Shown: positions 37,104 to 49,954, numbered from the stretch's first letter. The stretch: 64,000 nt of DNA from Pseudisothecium myosuroides (GCA_951799445.1 CATOGU010000091.1:1-64000); one strand, 5' to 3'. Numbers and translations: made by a program. Notes: generated from the letters alone by a model not told the origin.

Positions 37104-37796
37104 ATGGGTCATAGGTCAGGAATGGGTGGCTCTACCTTAAATGTTGGCGCAGGAATGCAACATTTTTATGTTGATGTGGGGGTACTATGCACATGGAATC
37201 ATTTTCACCGGGTATTATTTTCACCTGGGTATCAACTAGGATCGTCACAGGGTATGAAATATGGCATCAAACGGTTTGTCTTTTGTATCAGCACTCAGCA
37301 GCTTGTTGTTGTGGGGGGCTTCCATGTTGTAGCACTCAGGCACTTTGGATTTGAGAATAGCATCCTTGACTGTTGCGGAATTGCGGCATCAGCGAGAGGA
37401 GCTGGAGAAAAAATTTGGTTGCAGAGAGTGGACAGTGGTGACAAATGTGAGTTTCTGTGGTTATTGTCTCTTATATGGGATTTTGGGGGTTTGTGTGAAT
37501 TTATTGTTGGGTTGCGAGAGACTGGATTGGTGCAAATGGGACAGGAGTTTCTGGCGCCTCGAATTAGTAGGTTCTTGCCAGAAGACGTGCATTCTTCTTT
37601 CGACATTCTGTCCTTGGTGAACAACCCTGAAGGACTCTCGAGTCTTAGCCTAGGATTTGAGCGAGCAATGACCACCTTCAACTCATCAAGTAAACTTAAA
37701 GTACCTCTTCAACTTTGTCATACTGATTCTTACTTTGTGCAGATCGTTGTTAGGGTGCTAGTTCGTGGCGAATTGATGGTCCTCAAGGTTCTGTAA
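37104..37796 (+). CDS. long open frame, possibly a gene relic or exon cluster
   Basis: From the first in-frame ATG (37104) the frame is open for 230 codons. Only the C-terminal part looks protein-like (FLAPRISRFLPEDVHSSFD, LSSLSLGFERAMTTF). Within it, in another plus frame, 37357-37446 encodes a charged helix-like segment (SLTVAELRHQREELEKKF) running straight into a strong splice donor ACAAAT/GTGAGT at 37446. The region could therefore be real exons in different frames rather than one ORF. No family recognised. It lies in the relic mosaic together with 38-42.6 kb. Confidence 0.3.
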   Translation: MGHRSGMGGSTLNVGAGMQHFYVDVGVLCTWNHFHRVLFSPGYQLGSSQGMKYGIKRFVFCISTQQLVVVGGFHVVALRHFGFENSILDCCGIAASARGAGEKIWLQRVDSGDKCEFLWLLSLIWDFGGLCEFIVGLRETGLVQMGQEFLAPRISRFLPEDVHSSFDILSLVNNPEGLSSLSLGFERAMTTFNSSSKLKVPLQLCHTDSYFVQIVVRVLVRGELMVLKVL

Positions 37797-40227
37797 TAGG
37801 TGTTCCCAATTCCATGTCTCTTGTGATAGGTGAGACCCGAATCTCCAATTCCTTTACCGGGTATTATGGCAGTAGTGTCAGGTTTAAGGAGAAGGGAGCC
37901 GTGTGATGGGCTAGTATCGCTTGCGGTTCTTTGAGAGGGAGCCAGGTGCTATGTGTCCTATAATGTGATTTGCCTTGGCACCACGTCCCATTGATCCAAT
38001 CAAAGCCACAAATAAAGAAAATCAATTACCTGTCGAGTTGCTTGGTGGTAGAAAATTGCACAATATTGCATTTTGTGATAACCATGCCTTTGATTGTCAT
38101 AGATCATCTTGTCCGATTGTACCAAATGTGTCCAAATATCTAGAATTTCACCAAGCGTGAAATGGTCATCGGCGTCAGCAGCTTTGTACTACTAAACTTA
38201 TTCAACACTTGGCGACTTTTATATTTTCTTATGTTGATTTTGCTAGTGTGAAAGTCAGGTAAGGGTTTGCAAAGATTTGCCATACACTAGAGAGCATCAC
38301 TGATACGCATACAATCAACCGAATTCCAAATGCCCAGTCCTAGAAGGCTAGCCCTTGCGTATGAATGTGTGGATTGAGTATTCCCACTTAGAACTTCAGG
38401 TTTGCTATCCCAGCCTTTGCTTGTAGGTAATGAAAAGCTTCACAGACAAACCTCTGTTCCATTTGGGCCTCATTGGTGCCATGTCTCAGCGAGCTTCGTT
38501 GAGTTCGTAGTCACCGCTACTCGCAATCGAGTGATCTTTGATGCTTGTAAGTGCCAGTTTTGCACAGACTCGCGTATCCATTTGTTAGGTCGCATTCTTG
38601 CAATGTACTTCTCACATTGTCCATGACTGAAGCTCCAACGTGCCGTCACCCTTTCGGAATTAGGATAAATCAGCCGAGTTCCAAAATTCAGTTCCATTAG
38701 ACGCATTTCCAATGACCTTCATAAGTATCAACTCTTGATTGACAGGTTTTGACGGCAAGGCAGACGATGATGAACATAATGTGGCAAGAGGAGAACCTTG
38801 GGGTGCGTTAACCTTAAACCCTAAACTCCCGAGTTCCAACTCCCGAGCTGCCGTAGTCTGTTTGATATCTATTTTTTTTTTCCTTGTGTATAATTTTCTC
38901 ATGCACTTGCAAGGTGGAAGGTTGTAGACCATTATACGTGACCCTATTTCTCCATTTTCTTTCTGAGATCAATGACCATAGACATTGAGTCGAGTTGAGT
39001 CATGGTTACACCACTTGCTAGTAAATGTATCAATAGATGTTTTGGTGTTGGTAACGGGGCTTAGCGTGGGAGAGGGATGAGGTCCGTAACGGGTTTTAGA
39101 GTCCTCTTCGACGCGTGTGGGTTCTTTTGTAGTAAGAACTGGTAGCATCACGGAGAATCTTGCTAGAGAACATGGCTTTTGCATCAATTAGCCTTTGTGA
39201 TGCGCAGAAATTATGGCAAAGATTTGTGTGAAATGCATTGTAGTTGCTGCTGACACTTTGTCCAATGCAGGGTGATTAGCATAAAGGATAGACGAAGAAG
39301 GAATAATTTCTTGTTGTTGGGAATGTCTACAGTCGGCCGCTAGTTTGTCAAGTAAGTTACGTATCCTTGTTGTGAATACATGTCTGAAATAAAGGATTTT
39401 TCACTACTGGCCCTTTGCCGAGCATCGTCATTTACAAAAATTGTGCTGACACTATGAGGAACTCAGAACATTGCGCCAATGGATTTCAAGTGATGGTTAT
39501 CGATAGCGACTTCACTAGCAGAAACTTGTGTGAGTGGTGTAAATTAGACTCGGGCATAAACTACCACAACTAGTTGAAATTGATGCAAGCCAAGCTTTGA
39601 GGGCGGAACTGTGCGATTTCGCAAGTTCTTTGCAAGGGTAAGCTACTCTACCTCTTGGCCTTATCAATTTGAGGTGAATGAGACAGTCTCACGCACTCAT
39701 GCACATTTCCTTAACATTGGTGAAGCCAATCTATGTACTGGCTGGAGTGCCTTACTCTACACATGAAATGAGTTGCTGCAGATTGCACTTCACCTGCTGC
39801 AGCAGCTCCAAACAAATCCATGAATCCTTAGTACTAGTTAGCTTTCTTGGGACTTGGGGGTGAGAATTGTAATTGAACAAAAGGGACGGAAGGCATTTGC
39901 TCTTAAATAATAATCTGCTCGGGGGGGGAGGGGGGTTCTTCTCAAAAATTCACCTTTCCATGGTACTATTTTTTTTGGGCATGGTTCGGCAAGGAACAAT
40001 GCAATGCAATTCAGAGACAGAAAGCTGAGAGCAGAAACAGCTGAAAGGTAGCTCAAAAACTCGCAGTGATGGACTGAGGTTAGAGTGAAGTTAGAGCACG
40101 GAACTTGTTGCAGTGCAGCATGATATCCTTTCTGTCCAGCATGTGATCCTTTCTTTGCAGCAAAGTTAAATTTGAAGCTGTTTGCATACGTTGAGAGCTG
40201 TGGGTGTTGTGGGTTCTCTTTTTGCTT
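37797..40227. other. relic region, no confident gene
   Basis: Moderate-GC sequence with broken frames. 38470-38712 (minus, 80 codons) contains ERVTARWSFSHGQCEKYIAR, vaguely like the start of a GNAT domain, but without the acetyl-CoA loop. 37975-38160 (plus, 61 codons) has no ATG. A poly-T/poly-C pair occurs at about 38868-38881 and 39918-39935. Confidence 0.35.
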
Positions 40228-42591
40228 GGAGGTTTACTCAATTGGGGAGGGTAAGCTCAGATATTGGGGTTGTTCATGTGAGATGTTGTAGTTCAGGTTT
40301 CTTGCTTTTCATGAGTTGCAATATCTGTTGTAGCTTTCTTTCTGTATATGGGATTAGAAAATCTTAGAGATTGATACTTTCACATTTGAGGTTTCCCCTG
40401 ACTACGTTCCAGTCCCCTGACTACGTTCCAGTCCATGTCGTAGAAATATCGGTTTGTTTTCAGTTAAATTTCTTTCAAGAAATCAATCGATTCCAAATCT
40501 ATTCTATGTTGAAGGACAGAGGAGTAGGAATGACCCTCGCTCGGACAAACAATGCGGATGATCAAACCCTAAGTGTACCCTAGTTGAGTTAAATGATGAT
40601 ACATCAGGTTTGATACTTATATATCAGCTTGAGAGTGCAGTCTGTAGCATAGATGAGGTTGCATCTTGGTCAAAGTTGGGAGTCCTTGAACTGGATCAAG
40701 GACCCCAGTAATTTGCTCTTGCATCAGAACTTGCACCATTTGGATCACCAATAGCTCCTGATTCCTTTTGCATTGGATCACCTTCCGACTTTAGAGTCTG
40801 AACTGGGTAGCCTCGATTTTTATATATACATTAGGGTTCTCTTGATCTCACAAAGTTTCGTTGACACGACAAGCATTGAGTCTAGTCTAGTATTGAAGCT
40901 TGGTATTTTCACATTTGAGGTACATTCCAGTCCAATTTTCTGAAACTAAAGTCATTTGAAGTTGTTGATGTTGATGTCAAGCGCTCCAGTGCTTGGTGAC
41001 CTGAGAGTTCCGGATTGAGCAATGTGAACAATCGAACAGACACAAACGCAAGGGAGCAAAAGGCCGTAATTTGTTTGATTGAAGCTAAGTATTAAGGCTC
41101 CTCACTTTGGTTGTGGTTGATGCAGGGAACTAGTGAGTGTTTTTTTCTCCCAGAACCTTAAGGGCTGAGCAATTTGGAGGGGGTTCCGAAATTAGGAGGA
41201 AATCATTTTCAGTTAACGGGGAGTGGAAGAGGGATTCATATGTGGAACTTTGGTGTGGACTGAATTGAACTTCTAGTCAATAAATTGGAAGCAGCAGACT
41301 TTGGAATTATTGATGCTGCAAGCCAAGATGGAGGTATAAAATCAAACAAGCAATGGAACAGACTTGAAAATATTGCTAGTCATATATGATACTTTGTGTC
41401 TCTGCTGAAGTCAAGTTTTGAAGCTTGTTGTGTTCATTGGACGTTGTTGATGCGACAAGTTGTTTTGTGTAGTTGCGGTGAACTTGGAGAATGATTGTGG
41501 TCGACTTGGATGCAAAATTTCAGCTTGCTATTCACTGAGGTAGTACGACTGCGATGACTATTTAAGACTTTTGTAGGAGGTACACCATGACCTACACTCA
41601 ATCTTTGCATTCACTTGATCAAATTAAAGTTCAATATGCACAGCAATTTGTAGGTTGGTGATGGCGATGAACAAAGAGGCTTGATATGTTTTGATGAATT
41701 CTTGTTGTTTTAAGTTGGCAGGACTGTCATGGTGTGGGAGAACAGTAAGCTTTCCAATCAAATTTTCAGGTAAAAATGCTTTGAATGGGCTGAATTCTAA
41801 ACCAATTTCAAGCATTTAGGTTTGAGCATTATTTGTTGCACATGTGAAAATGATCTTTTTATGACCGTCCTTGAATAATAGTCCTATTGCATTTTTCAAA
41901 GCTTTGTTCTAAACTTGAGTGGGTTTAGGGTGTGTAGTTGCAATGAACTTGGAGAATGATTGTGGTCGACTTGGATGCAAAATTTCAGCTTGCTATTCAC
42001 TGAGGTAGTGCAACTGCGATGACTATTTAAGACTTTTGTAGGAGGTACACTATGATCTACACTCAATCTTTGCATTCACTTGATCAAATTGAATTTAAAT
42101 ATGCACGACAATTTGTAGGTTGGCAATGGCGATGAACAAAGAGGCTTAATATGAATTCTTGTTGTTTTAGGTTGGCAGGACTGTTGTGGTGTTGGAGAAT
42201 AGTAAGTTGCGGTGAACTTGAAGACGATCGTGGTCGACTTGGATGCAAAATTTCAGCTTGCTATTCACTGTATTATTCTTAGTTCAAAAAGGCCATGACC
42301 GTGGTTAGTGGCCACCAAATTAAAGTACTTCATTGAGTTTTGTTAACCAACTTTGCATTTAGTGTTAAGGTAGGAGGTTCTTAATGCACCCATTTAAGAG
42401 CTGAAATTGAATTTGGATAGGCAAAACTTCTCGAAAGATAGATGGAAGTGGCATTTCACACATGCCTACATCATGAAATGTAAACTATTTGTATATTCTT
42501 GATATTGTTTATACAAAAAATTTCAATATTTGTACTAAGGATTGTGGATGACATAATATTCCAATACTATGAGTGTTTGTTTGTTGTATGA
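40228..42591 (+). repeat. second mosaic relic copy, rearranged relative to 13.0-16.7 kb
   Basis: Blocks 40228-40362, 40979-41085, 41370-41460 and 42203-42591 match 16055-16187, 13020-13140, 16188-16280 and 16330-16722. The block equivalent to 13.0 kb is out of order here. 40395-40432 is a perfect 2 x 19-bp tandem repeat. 41465-41750 and 41931-42206 are tandem duplicates 466 bp apart (shared GGAGAATGATTGTGGTCGAC, ACTATTTAAGACTTTTGTAG). No intact reading frame. Confidence 0.7.
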
Positions 42592-43600
42592 TTTCTACAA
42601 ATGTATGAAATTGCTACTGAGAAGAATTGATTTTATTAGACTTGTTCTATTGATGTTATTGTTTGAAAATGAAAGAGGGTTTTATTGCACAAAAAATGTG
42701 TTATAAAAAGCTATGCAAGCAAATATGGGAGATACCAGGAAGAAGGGGTGGAAAAATTCAAATTAGACATGTTTCATACAATGATGTCCACTTTGAGTGC
42801 CTCCAAGTAGATTGCAAAGAAGAGGGGCTTCAACAACTTCTTAAAGGACCAAGTGCACAATTTGCTTTATAATGCAAAAAATATACTAGAAAAAAATGGA
42901 AAAGCGTATTGACCGAGAGATGGAACCTTTAGTCAAGTAATTGAACAGCTGAATTCTTTGTTGCATAAATGGGTTAATATTTGAGGAACCAATAGGGATC
43001 TATAGGATGGTGGCAATCATAAGAGGGCTAAGCAGAGAGAAGAATTCAAATGTCTCACTTAATTGCCCTTCTTGATACCGCAAATGTCATTGCTCTTGAC
43101 AAGGATGTGAAGAGGGGTGGATATGCAAGTATTTGAAGGGTTCACATTTTTTACAACTCTCAAAATATTAGATTGTTGGGAATTTGCGGCAAATTTGTCT
43201 CTTCATTATACAACAAAGTCCAACCTTGAAAATTAGAACATCAAAACAAGACAATGGTAGTAAAGATTGCTCATGCAAGTGAAGGGATGACACTTTGGAA
43301 CGTTGGTGGTGCATGGATTCTAAAAATGCAGTTGCACAAAGAAGGTGTAGAATTTGAGATTATTCTGCAAATGCAAAGAATTTTGGAAGAATATGCAGTT
43401 GCAAAAATAGCTCAATGGATTAATGGAGAGTGCATGGTACATACGTTGCAATCCAATTGAGAGTGAAAGCTCAGTAAAGTACTCCATACAAGATTTTTGA
43501 AAAGGTATTTCATCTGTATATGAACAGATGTTGTGATAAAGAATGTCATCAAAGCAGAGGATCATTATATATAATAACTGAATTCATCACAATGAGGGAT
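42592..43600 (+). other. weak coding potential, two short plus frames
   Basis: 42669-42872 (ATG, 67 codons; contains KMCYKKLCKQIWEIPGRRGG) and 43254-43460 (68 codons; contains EFEIILQMQRILEEYAVAKI) look more protein-like than neighbouring AT-rich frames. I recognise neither and see no splice signals joining them. Possibly fragments of a captured gene. Confidence 0.25.
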
Positions 43601-45060
43601 TGATTACCTCAAGGGTACCAACTTGTGTAGCTCATATTGCATTAATAATGTATCCTTTTTATAATTTTTGGATTTATACAATGAAGTAAGGAAAAGGAAG
43701 GATACTCTAACCACTAAAGATGAAGAAGAGTTGAAACCACTTTCCACATTTTTACTTGGCCAATCCTTGATCCAAACTCCAAATGAGTTGATTTTTGTCT
43801 TGTTAGAAAGATAGCTTGTTTTTTTACATGTTCTCAAAATTTCAAGGTCTAATTTTAAGAAATGAGTGACCAATATAAGTTTTAGTCAAAAGTAATCTCA
43901 GCCGTCGCCGAAACTACCCTCCTCCTATACTACCCACTTCTAACACTAATAACTTTGATTCTACAAGATTCAAATCCTTTGAATCTTGTCTTATGAAAAG
44001 CTAACTTACTAACCTGAGTGTCCTAAAAATCTCAAAGCATTTGGATCTATTCTGTAGAACAAACTTGCAAAAATCTGAATACAAATTCAAAGGAAAATAA
44101 GGGTTGATAAACCCTCTTCATTTCACAAAGATACCTATTTGAATACAAAAGATCAACCTCCTATTTTGCATTGGTGTTAATTAACACCTCTCAATCCAAA
44201 ATCCACCATAGCTAATACTTCTAAGCAACACACACCACACGTAGGAGCAAAAGAAGAAGAAGGATAAGATGAGAGAGAGAGAAACAACAGAGGAAAGGCT
44301 AAAAACAAGGAAAGGGTCCCTCATGACCCTTCTTCACCCCACAACCTCCCTTATCCACTAAGCCCTTCATCTACATGCTAGTATTAGTCTTCAACTTCAC
44401 ACCGCCCTCACTCTTCCTATTCTTCACATCCTTTTAAGTCTTCAATCTCCTACAAATCTTCAATCTCCAACTTGTCTTAAGATTTGCTTTAATCTCCATT
44501 ACATTTTTTCTTCATTTTTTAATTTTTTTTGGACTCTCCTAATGCTATTTGCTATTTGATTTGTATTTCCCTTTTCCAATTAATTTCATTAAATCCTTTT
44601 TAACTATTCTTTTAATCTAATTAGTTAGACTTCATTGTTATGGGTATTCTTAAATTTTAGATATTTCCTTTTAATTTCTAAATTTCCTCTAATTACTACT
44701 TTAAAACATTAAGTACACCTTATTTCATACCAAAACACATTGAAAGGCTCACACATAACACATGGTTGGCCAATATCGCATGAGCATTTTCAAACAATGA
44801 ATAAGTGTGGTAGTTCATTCTTGACATTTGTGACGCAATATGTAGATAGTAAGCCAATAGCACAATAGTGCAACAAGTAGTTAGAATAGTGGAGGAAATT
44901 TTGAAATGTAAGCCTTTAGATTTTTTTTTATATATATATATATTTATATACATGTACAAATTTGAGATGTTTATGATTATGTCTTAAAGTGCTTTTAAGA
45001 ATGTGTTGATAAATTGTTAGCCATTAATTGCACAAAGTCTATTATATGAATTTCAGAACA
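43601..45060. other. AT-rich intergenic; T/TA simple repeat at 44921-44950
   Basis: No gene supported. A pyrimidine-rich stretch (44210-44480) has low complexity. A T-run followed by a TA run lies at 44921-44950. Confidence 0.5.
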
Positions 45061-45354
45061 CATGTGAATGCCAAATACATGCCATTGGCTTGAGGGTTCT
45101 CCTCATACATGCCATGGCTGGGGTTCTCCTCAGCTTGAAGAAGTCTGGGACATGGAGGGCTTGGGCAAGCCATTAATTTCCCAAGCTCTATTGCCCAGAA
45201 ATGGGCGGCGATGCTCTCAGAAAAGTAGGTACAGTGCTTGGGGAAAGTAAGTGGTTAGAGACTCGAATTCATTTATGATTCAACAATGACTTGACTGTGA
45301 AGTTTCAATGCTAGGGGACTCCCACATTCTAGGGAAGCAAAAGGGACCCCTCTA

Positions 45355-45436
45355 TTTCTTACCGGGCCACTTGTGGCTGGTTGTATCTTATTTTTATTGG
45401 CAATGAAATTTAGTCTAATTTTATTTTTTATTTCTT
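45355..45436 (+). mobile_element. probable retrotransposon 3' end
   Basis: A hairpin-like GGCCACTTGTGGCTGG is followed by TTGGCAATGAAATTTAG and a T/A-rich tail. The next strings GAAACAAATGAAACAGAATTTC (minus-orientation LINE-type tail) recur at 45440, 45809 and 7313. Short LINE 3' fragments are the likely source. Confidence 0.35.
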
Positions 45437-46092
45437 TTGAAACAAATGAAACAGAATTTCATTGCTAAGGAAAGATACAAGATAGTTTAATTTGTTTCAA
45501 AAAAATGAAGGGGACCCCCCTAGTTGTCTGGCATTGCTTAACAATGTTATGTACTGTGCTGACCACTAGATCCCCATCTTGTCCTATCGTGCACAAATCA
45601 GTGCACATAGCAACTAGCTGACTTTGTATATTTATGGTTTGTTATGTGAGAATAAAGCTTTGTCTACCTACAATGCCCTATAATGTCAGGGAATACCTAT
45701 CAAAATTGGGAAGCACTAAAAGAGACAGAGCAGTACAGCCGACTCGTGTGCTTGAAGCTTTGGGGCTTTTGTAGTTCCATCCATGTGCACCGTGGAGTAT
45801 TTTTTTTGTTGAAACAAATGAAATGGAATTTCATTGCTAAATAAAGATACAATACCAACAGCCATAAGTGTCCCACACTCTTCATTTTGTCCACAATGAA
45901 TCTGCGGGACGTACCTCCTCAATGCCCTCATAGAAGATGTTTAGAATTGGTCCAGCCACCATTCATAAGACATGAGACTACATTGATTCTTGTATTTGTC
46001 TAGACTAGGTACACCATATAAGTGAACACACCGGGCACATCCAAGCACTCTTCGCTTGCTTGTCCCCATTTCAAGCATTAGCACTTGTAGTC

Positions 46093-47022
46093 ATGAATAC
46101 CACGGTTGGAGAGGGTGCGTTCAGTAAGGCCTTACTGTTGGGTGAGAAGTACAAAGATGAGGTGATATCTTTAGCCAACAACTTCGGACCCTTCAAGCTA
46201 CTTTTGGAGTCTGAAGAAGAGATGGAGAATCTAGAAACAAAGCATGGAACTAGTGATCGAATTGGTGGTGAGCTTGTTCCGCACTCTGAAGATGGATTTG
46301 AATTTATAGCGGGTGCTAGCTCGCTCGACTGCACGACTCCTTGCATGGGTGTGTTCAACAGTGTCTTGTTTTTAGATGAGAAGGATGAGGCCAAGCTTGT
46401 ATCTTTAGATGATGTTTTTGAATCTTTTGAATTGGATATGTTATTGGAGTCCCAAGGGGTGATGGACAATAGCAGTGAGCACAAAACTGGACATCTGGTT
46501 CAAGATAAGCTTGCTGTACACACTGAAGATGAGAAGGGTGTAGGAATTGCAACCATATGCCAAGGGTTTCGACCTTTTGAACCAATTCTGCTATCAGAGT
46601 TGGAAGGGGACGAAGATCACCACAGATTTGGGCAGTTAGTTCAAGATGAATTAACTCCACGCACTAAAGATTGGAAGGGCAAAGGGATTGCAACCGAGCC
46701 CTATTGCGTGGGCAAGGTGAAGAGCAACAAGGAAATACGAATTGGCAACAACCATCCAACACTGAAGCCCAAGCAAGAGCGTCATCAACCATACACATTA
46801 GCCTTGCGCTCAAAGGTGACTCCATCAAATTACAAAATGTCCTACTGTGAGCTTCTTCGCCTAGGTCCTAAGTGTAACTCAAGGTACAAAAGGCAGGCTC
46901 AGCACATTTCAGGAGCATTCAAAAGTACATCATCCTTGTCAACCCCAAGCATTTCCAGTAATGTTCAGGGTTCAAATAGACCACCAACTGGATCGCAGGT
47001 GTTGAAGCCTTACAATAGGTGA
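46093..47022 (+). CDS. hypothetical protein, 309 aa, with internal repeats
   Basis: The frame is open from before 46060; the first ATG is at 46093 (MNTTVGEGAFSK), giving 309 residues to TAG at 47020-47022. About residues 8-73, 86-154 and 155-201 are three diverged copies of one unit: an aliphatic start (KALLLGEK / SVLFLDEK), an aromatic-acidic middle ending LLLES / MLLES / ILLSELE, and a tail of the form LV.D.L..HTED.KG.GIAT. The third unit is shortened. The C-terminal ~100 residues are basic and Ser-rich (KPKQERHQPYTLALRSK, SSLSTPSISSN) and end VLKPYNR. No known domain is recognised. GC content is above the flanks, frame length is well beyond chance, and the repeat is seen only at the protein level, which argues for real coding history. 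It could be a single-exon orphan gene or the large last exon of a longer gene; no upstream exon was found. Downstream at 47157 is a telomere-like tract. Confidence 0.6.
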   Translation: MNTTVGEGAFSKALLLGEKYKDEVISLANNFGPFKLLLESEEEMENLETKHGTSDRIGGELVPHSEDGFEFIAGASSLDCTTPCMGVFNSVLFLDEKDEAKLVSLDDVFESFELDMLLESQGVMDNSSEHKTGHLVQDKLAVHTEDEKGVGIATICQGFRPFEPILLSELEGDEDHHRFGQLVQDELTPRTKDWKGKGIATEPYCVGKVKSNKEIRIGNNHPTLKPKQERHQPYTLALRSKVTPSNYKMSYCELLRLGPKCNSRYKRQAQHISGAFKSTSSLSTPSISSNVQGSNRPPTGSQVLKPYNR

Positions 47023-47156
47023 TTAGTCTAGAAATGCTAGGTGAGGGTGTCCAAAAGGTGCCGAGATAGTGATTTGGGGTAACTTCATGTCATATAGGCA
47101 CTCTACATTTGGAAGCTTTCAGTTAGATCATGGAGTCAATTTTCAAAAGGCTGGGG

Positions 47157-47183
47157 TTTAGGGTTTAGGGTTTAGGGTTTAGG
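47157..47183 (+). repeat. interstitial telomere-type repeat (TTTAGGG)~4
   Basis: Four consecutive TTTAGGG units (the last lacks its final G), the Arabidopsis-type plant telomere sequence, about 135 bp after the stop of the 309-aa ORF. It could be a telo-box cluster or an old repair scar. Confidence 0.95.
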
Positions 47184-49954
47184 ACATCTTCATTCACACA
47201 TCCACTGATGTGCACGATCTTGTACAGTAGGCACTATCAAACTTGTTTTTTTCCCTTAAGTTTAAGAAAAAATCAACTCCTATACATGGGTATAAACATT
47301 TGCAAGCATGATCATTTCATTCTTTTTGTCTGACAATATTATCTTGGACCTAGAAAAGCAATGTGCAGTCTCTAATATGGTTGTTGAAGGGTCTCGTGTG
47401 TGAAGGCCTGAAGGATGAGCCTTAACCAAGCTTCAAAATCGAGTGACATCTACTTTCAATAGCAATTTTAAAGATGCATTGTTAGATGTTTGTTGAATAA
47501 CAAAAATGGAGTTGATGTTCAAAGCAACGTTATAAATGCCAATTTCAAGACTGCATCTTGACGGTTTAATTAGTCAAAATTTTTTTCCACTCATTTTTCA
47601 TTACTATTTCACATATTTCTTTTCAAATTCAATTAGAAATCACAAATGTAAAGAACTTTCATGTATTCAAAAATATTCAAACTATGTTCAAACTTTCATG
47701 TATTCAAAAATTATAGAATCATCCATAGCTTTAGTTTGGCAATTTGCTCTATTGGCTTAATTTGTTTGGCAGTCTTTTGATCAATAAGTGTCAAAACGAT
47801 GTGATATAGGACATTCATGTTCATGAGGACACGCTAAAAAACATGCTAGCATTGTCTAAGACGTTCAAAAGAACTTGACCATGCCACATCAGCAAATGCT
47901 ATAGTTTCTGCACTAGGTAACTTGAACGAATTCACTGTGAAGAAAGGTTAAACGTGGAGTCCAGCTACTGACTAGAGGAAAAGGGCAGCTGCTTTCAAAA
48001 CCAAAACTAAGTATGGACGATGAATATGCGAAAGTGAATGAATTTATTCGTTGCTATATCAATGAAGTTTAAAACGTCCATCCTGGAATTTTTGTATTGA
48101 ATTAAAACAAGACCACACCTACTACTATTGTGTATATAATTATTGCATGCCAATGCTGAAGCTGCGGTGAATGAATGTATGGCATCATCTTTAGTTTAGA
48201 CCGCCGTGTGTCCTGTGCCATGTGCTATTTGCTCATTTACAGTAACAGGTATAAAAACTCTTTAATTTTGTAATTTCTTAAAACTTTTAAATTCAATATC
48301 TTTTATGCACAAAAGAGTGCAATGCATTTGTTGTGGTAAGGTAGGAGGCTCAAATTTTGGAGGGTCATTTAGAACCGTTGTATAGACTTGTCTCGAATGG
48401 ACATGAGGTGGTCTTTAAATGGACCTTCTATAGTCATTGAATGGATCAATAAAAAAAATTATTATTAATTACAAGAGCCAATCGTTGTCTTGCTTTTCCC
48501 ATTTCTCTCTAGAATTTGCAAGCGAATGGTTTATGGAAGACATAGGGTCATAAATAGGGACCTATGACACATCTTGTTTGAAAATTCATAGGTAATTCAA
48601 AAAATGCTTCAAAAAAACAAAACAATTTGTATTGCAATTAGAATCTAATTTTTTTGTTTGGAAAATGAGCAAAAAATAATCCCAAATAAGAAGCCACATG
48701 AAAAAGGAGGACCAGCCCTTAGATGCTTGCTTTTAGAGCCTCCTACCTTATGAGAAGTTGCATCCTTAATACAAAAGCAAAGCTTGATACGTACATGAAA
48801 GATTGCAGTGATTTTATTTTGTTGTGTATAGAATGTGAATGTCAAGGTTTTCCCAAAGTTAAAGGACATTTAATTTAATCTTTGAATTCACAAAAAAATT
48901 CAGCATTAAAATATTTCCAACATTTTTAGTCCTAAAGTTTGAAGGTCTTTTTTCCATGAAAAGCCACTCAAACCTGCCATTTCTATTGCAAAGAGTAAAA
49001 AACTTTTAAGGTTCTTTTTTTGTTATACTTAACCATAAGATTTTGCACTAGACTAGTCTATAAATGTGCAAAAGACAATTCAAAATTTTTGTCCTCATAG
49101 ATTGCAAGATATTTGCATTTAAAGATAAGTTACAAATTTTTTGTCACCTTACTTGATTTGTTTTTTTGCCTTACAATTATCTTAACTTTGAACTTTGGCA
49201 CTAATGATTTTAATTTTCTAATTCTTAATGCTAAAGAATTGAGTTGAAAATTGAGTGGTAAAAATTCAAAAGAAGAATGTTTAATTTTCACTGATTAAAA
49301 ACTTGTTGAAGAAATGCAAGTTCAAGATTGAAGCAAAAAATGAATTATTAAAAGCTCTCATATGGAATTAAAACACGCAATTATTCCAACGTTGAGATTG
49401 TTGATATAAGCAAACGAAAACCTTAACTAAAGCTTTATCTAACTTCTTTATTTTCAAATTGTAAAAATTGCATTCAAGAATGAATTATATTATTTATTAT
49501 TTCAAGAATTTGCACAAGTATTCCCCAAACAAAGATTGTCCATAATTTTTTCATTGCTAGTCCAAATGAAATGAATCAAAGCTTCAAAGGTAGACAAAAA
49601 TGTAATCCTTGAACAAAAAATTAAAAAATAAAATGAAACAATGATTTGTGTTTTTCTTGAATTGTCCCTAGAATTCTTTTTTGGATTTTGAGTTGCCATA
49701 ATTTCTGCTCTTGGGAACTGGTTGAAATAAATATTAAATTTCAAAAAGCTAATTTGATTTTTGATTAGTAGAAGAAGTTTCCAAAAATCATGTCAAAATT
49801 TGAGATTATACAAGCCTAACCAAATTTCTAAGAGTCCCCCGTAGGGACTTTGGATTTAGGAGTAAAAAAAAAGGACAATACTAATCCAAGGTTCTAAATT
49901 GTATATCATAGGATCTCAAAATTTTATTAATGTAATCATGTTGTCATAATTTTT
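47184..49954. other. AT-rich intergenic with diverged repeats
   Basis: 47795-47920 shares GTTCATGTTCA, CCA(C/T)GTCAGCAAATGCTA with 33898-34020. 48924-49850 resembles a TTAA-family copy in reverse with decayed ends. Nothing coding recognised. Confidence 0.4.

Noticed and set aside
37295..37681. 128-codon minus-strand frame
   Set aside because: Lacks a domain and opposes a longer plus frame that includes a splice-donor-bounded charged segment.
38470..38712. Possible second GNAT fragment on the minus strand (ERVTARWSFSHGQCEKYI)
   Set aside because: Only a loose resemblance to GNAT N-termini and no acetyl-CoA-binding loop; too weak to annotate.
46071..46660. Two minus-strand frames (137 and 101 codons) opposite the 309-aa ORF
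   Set aside because: Ser-rich shadows of the plus-strand repeats; the plus reading has the repeat structure.
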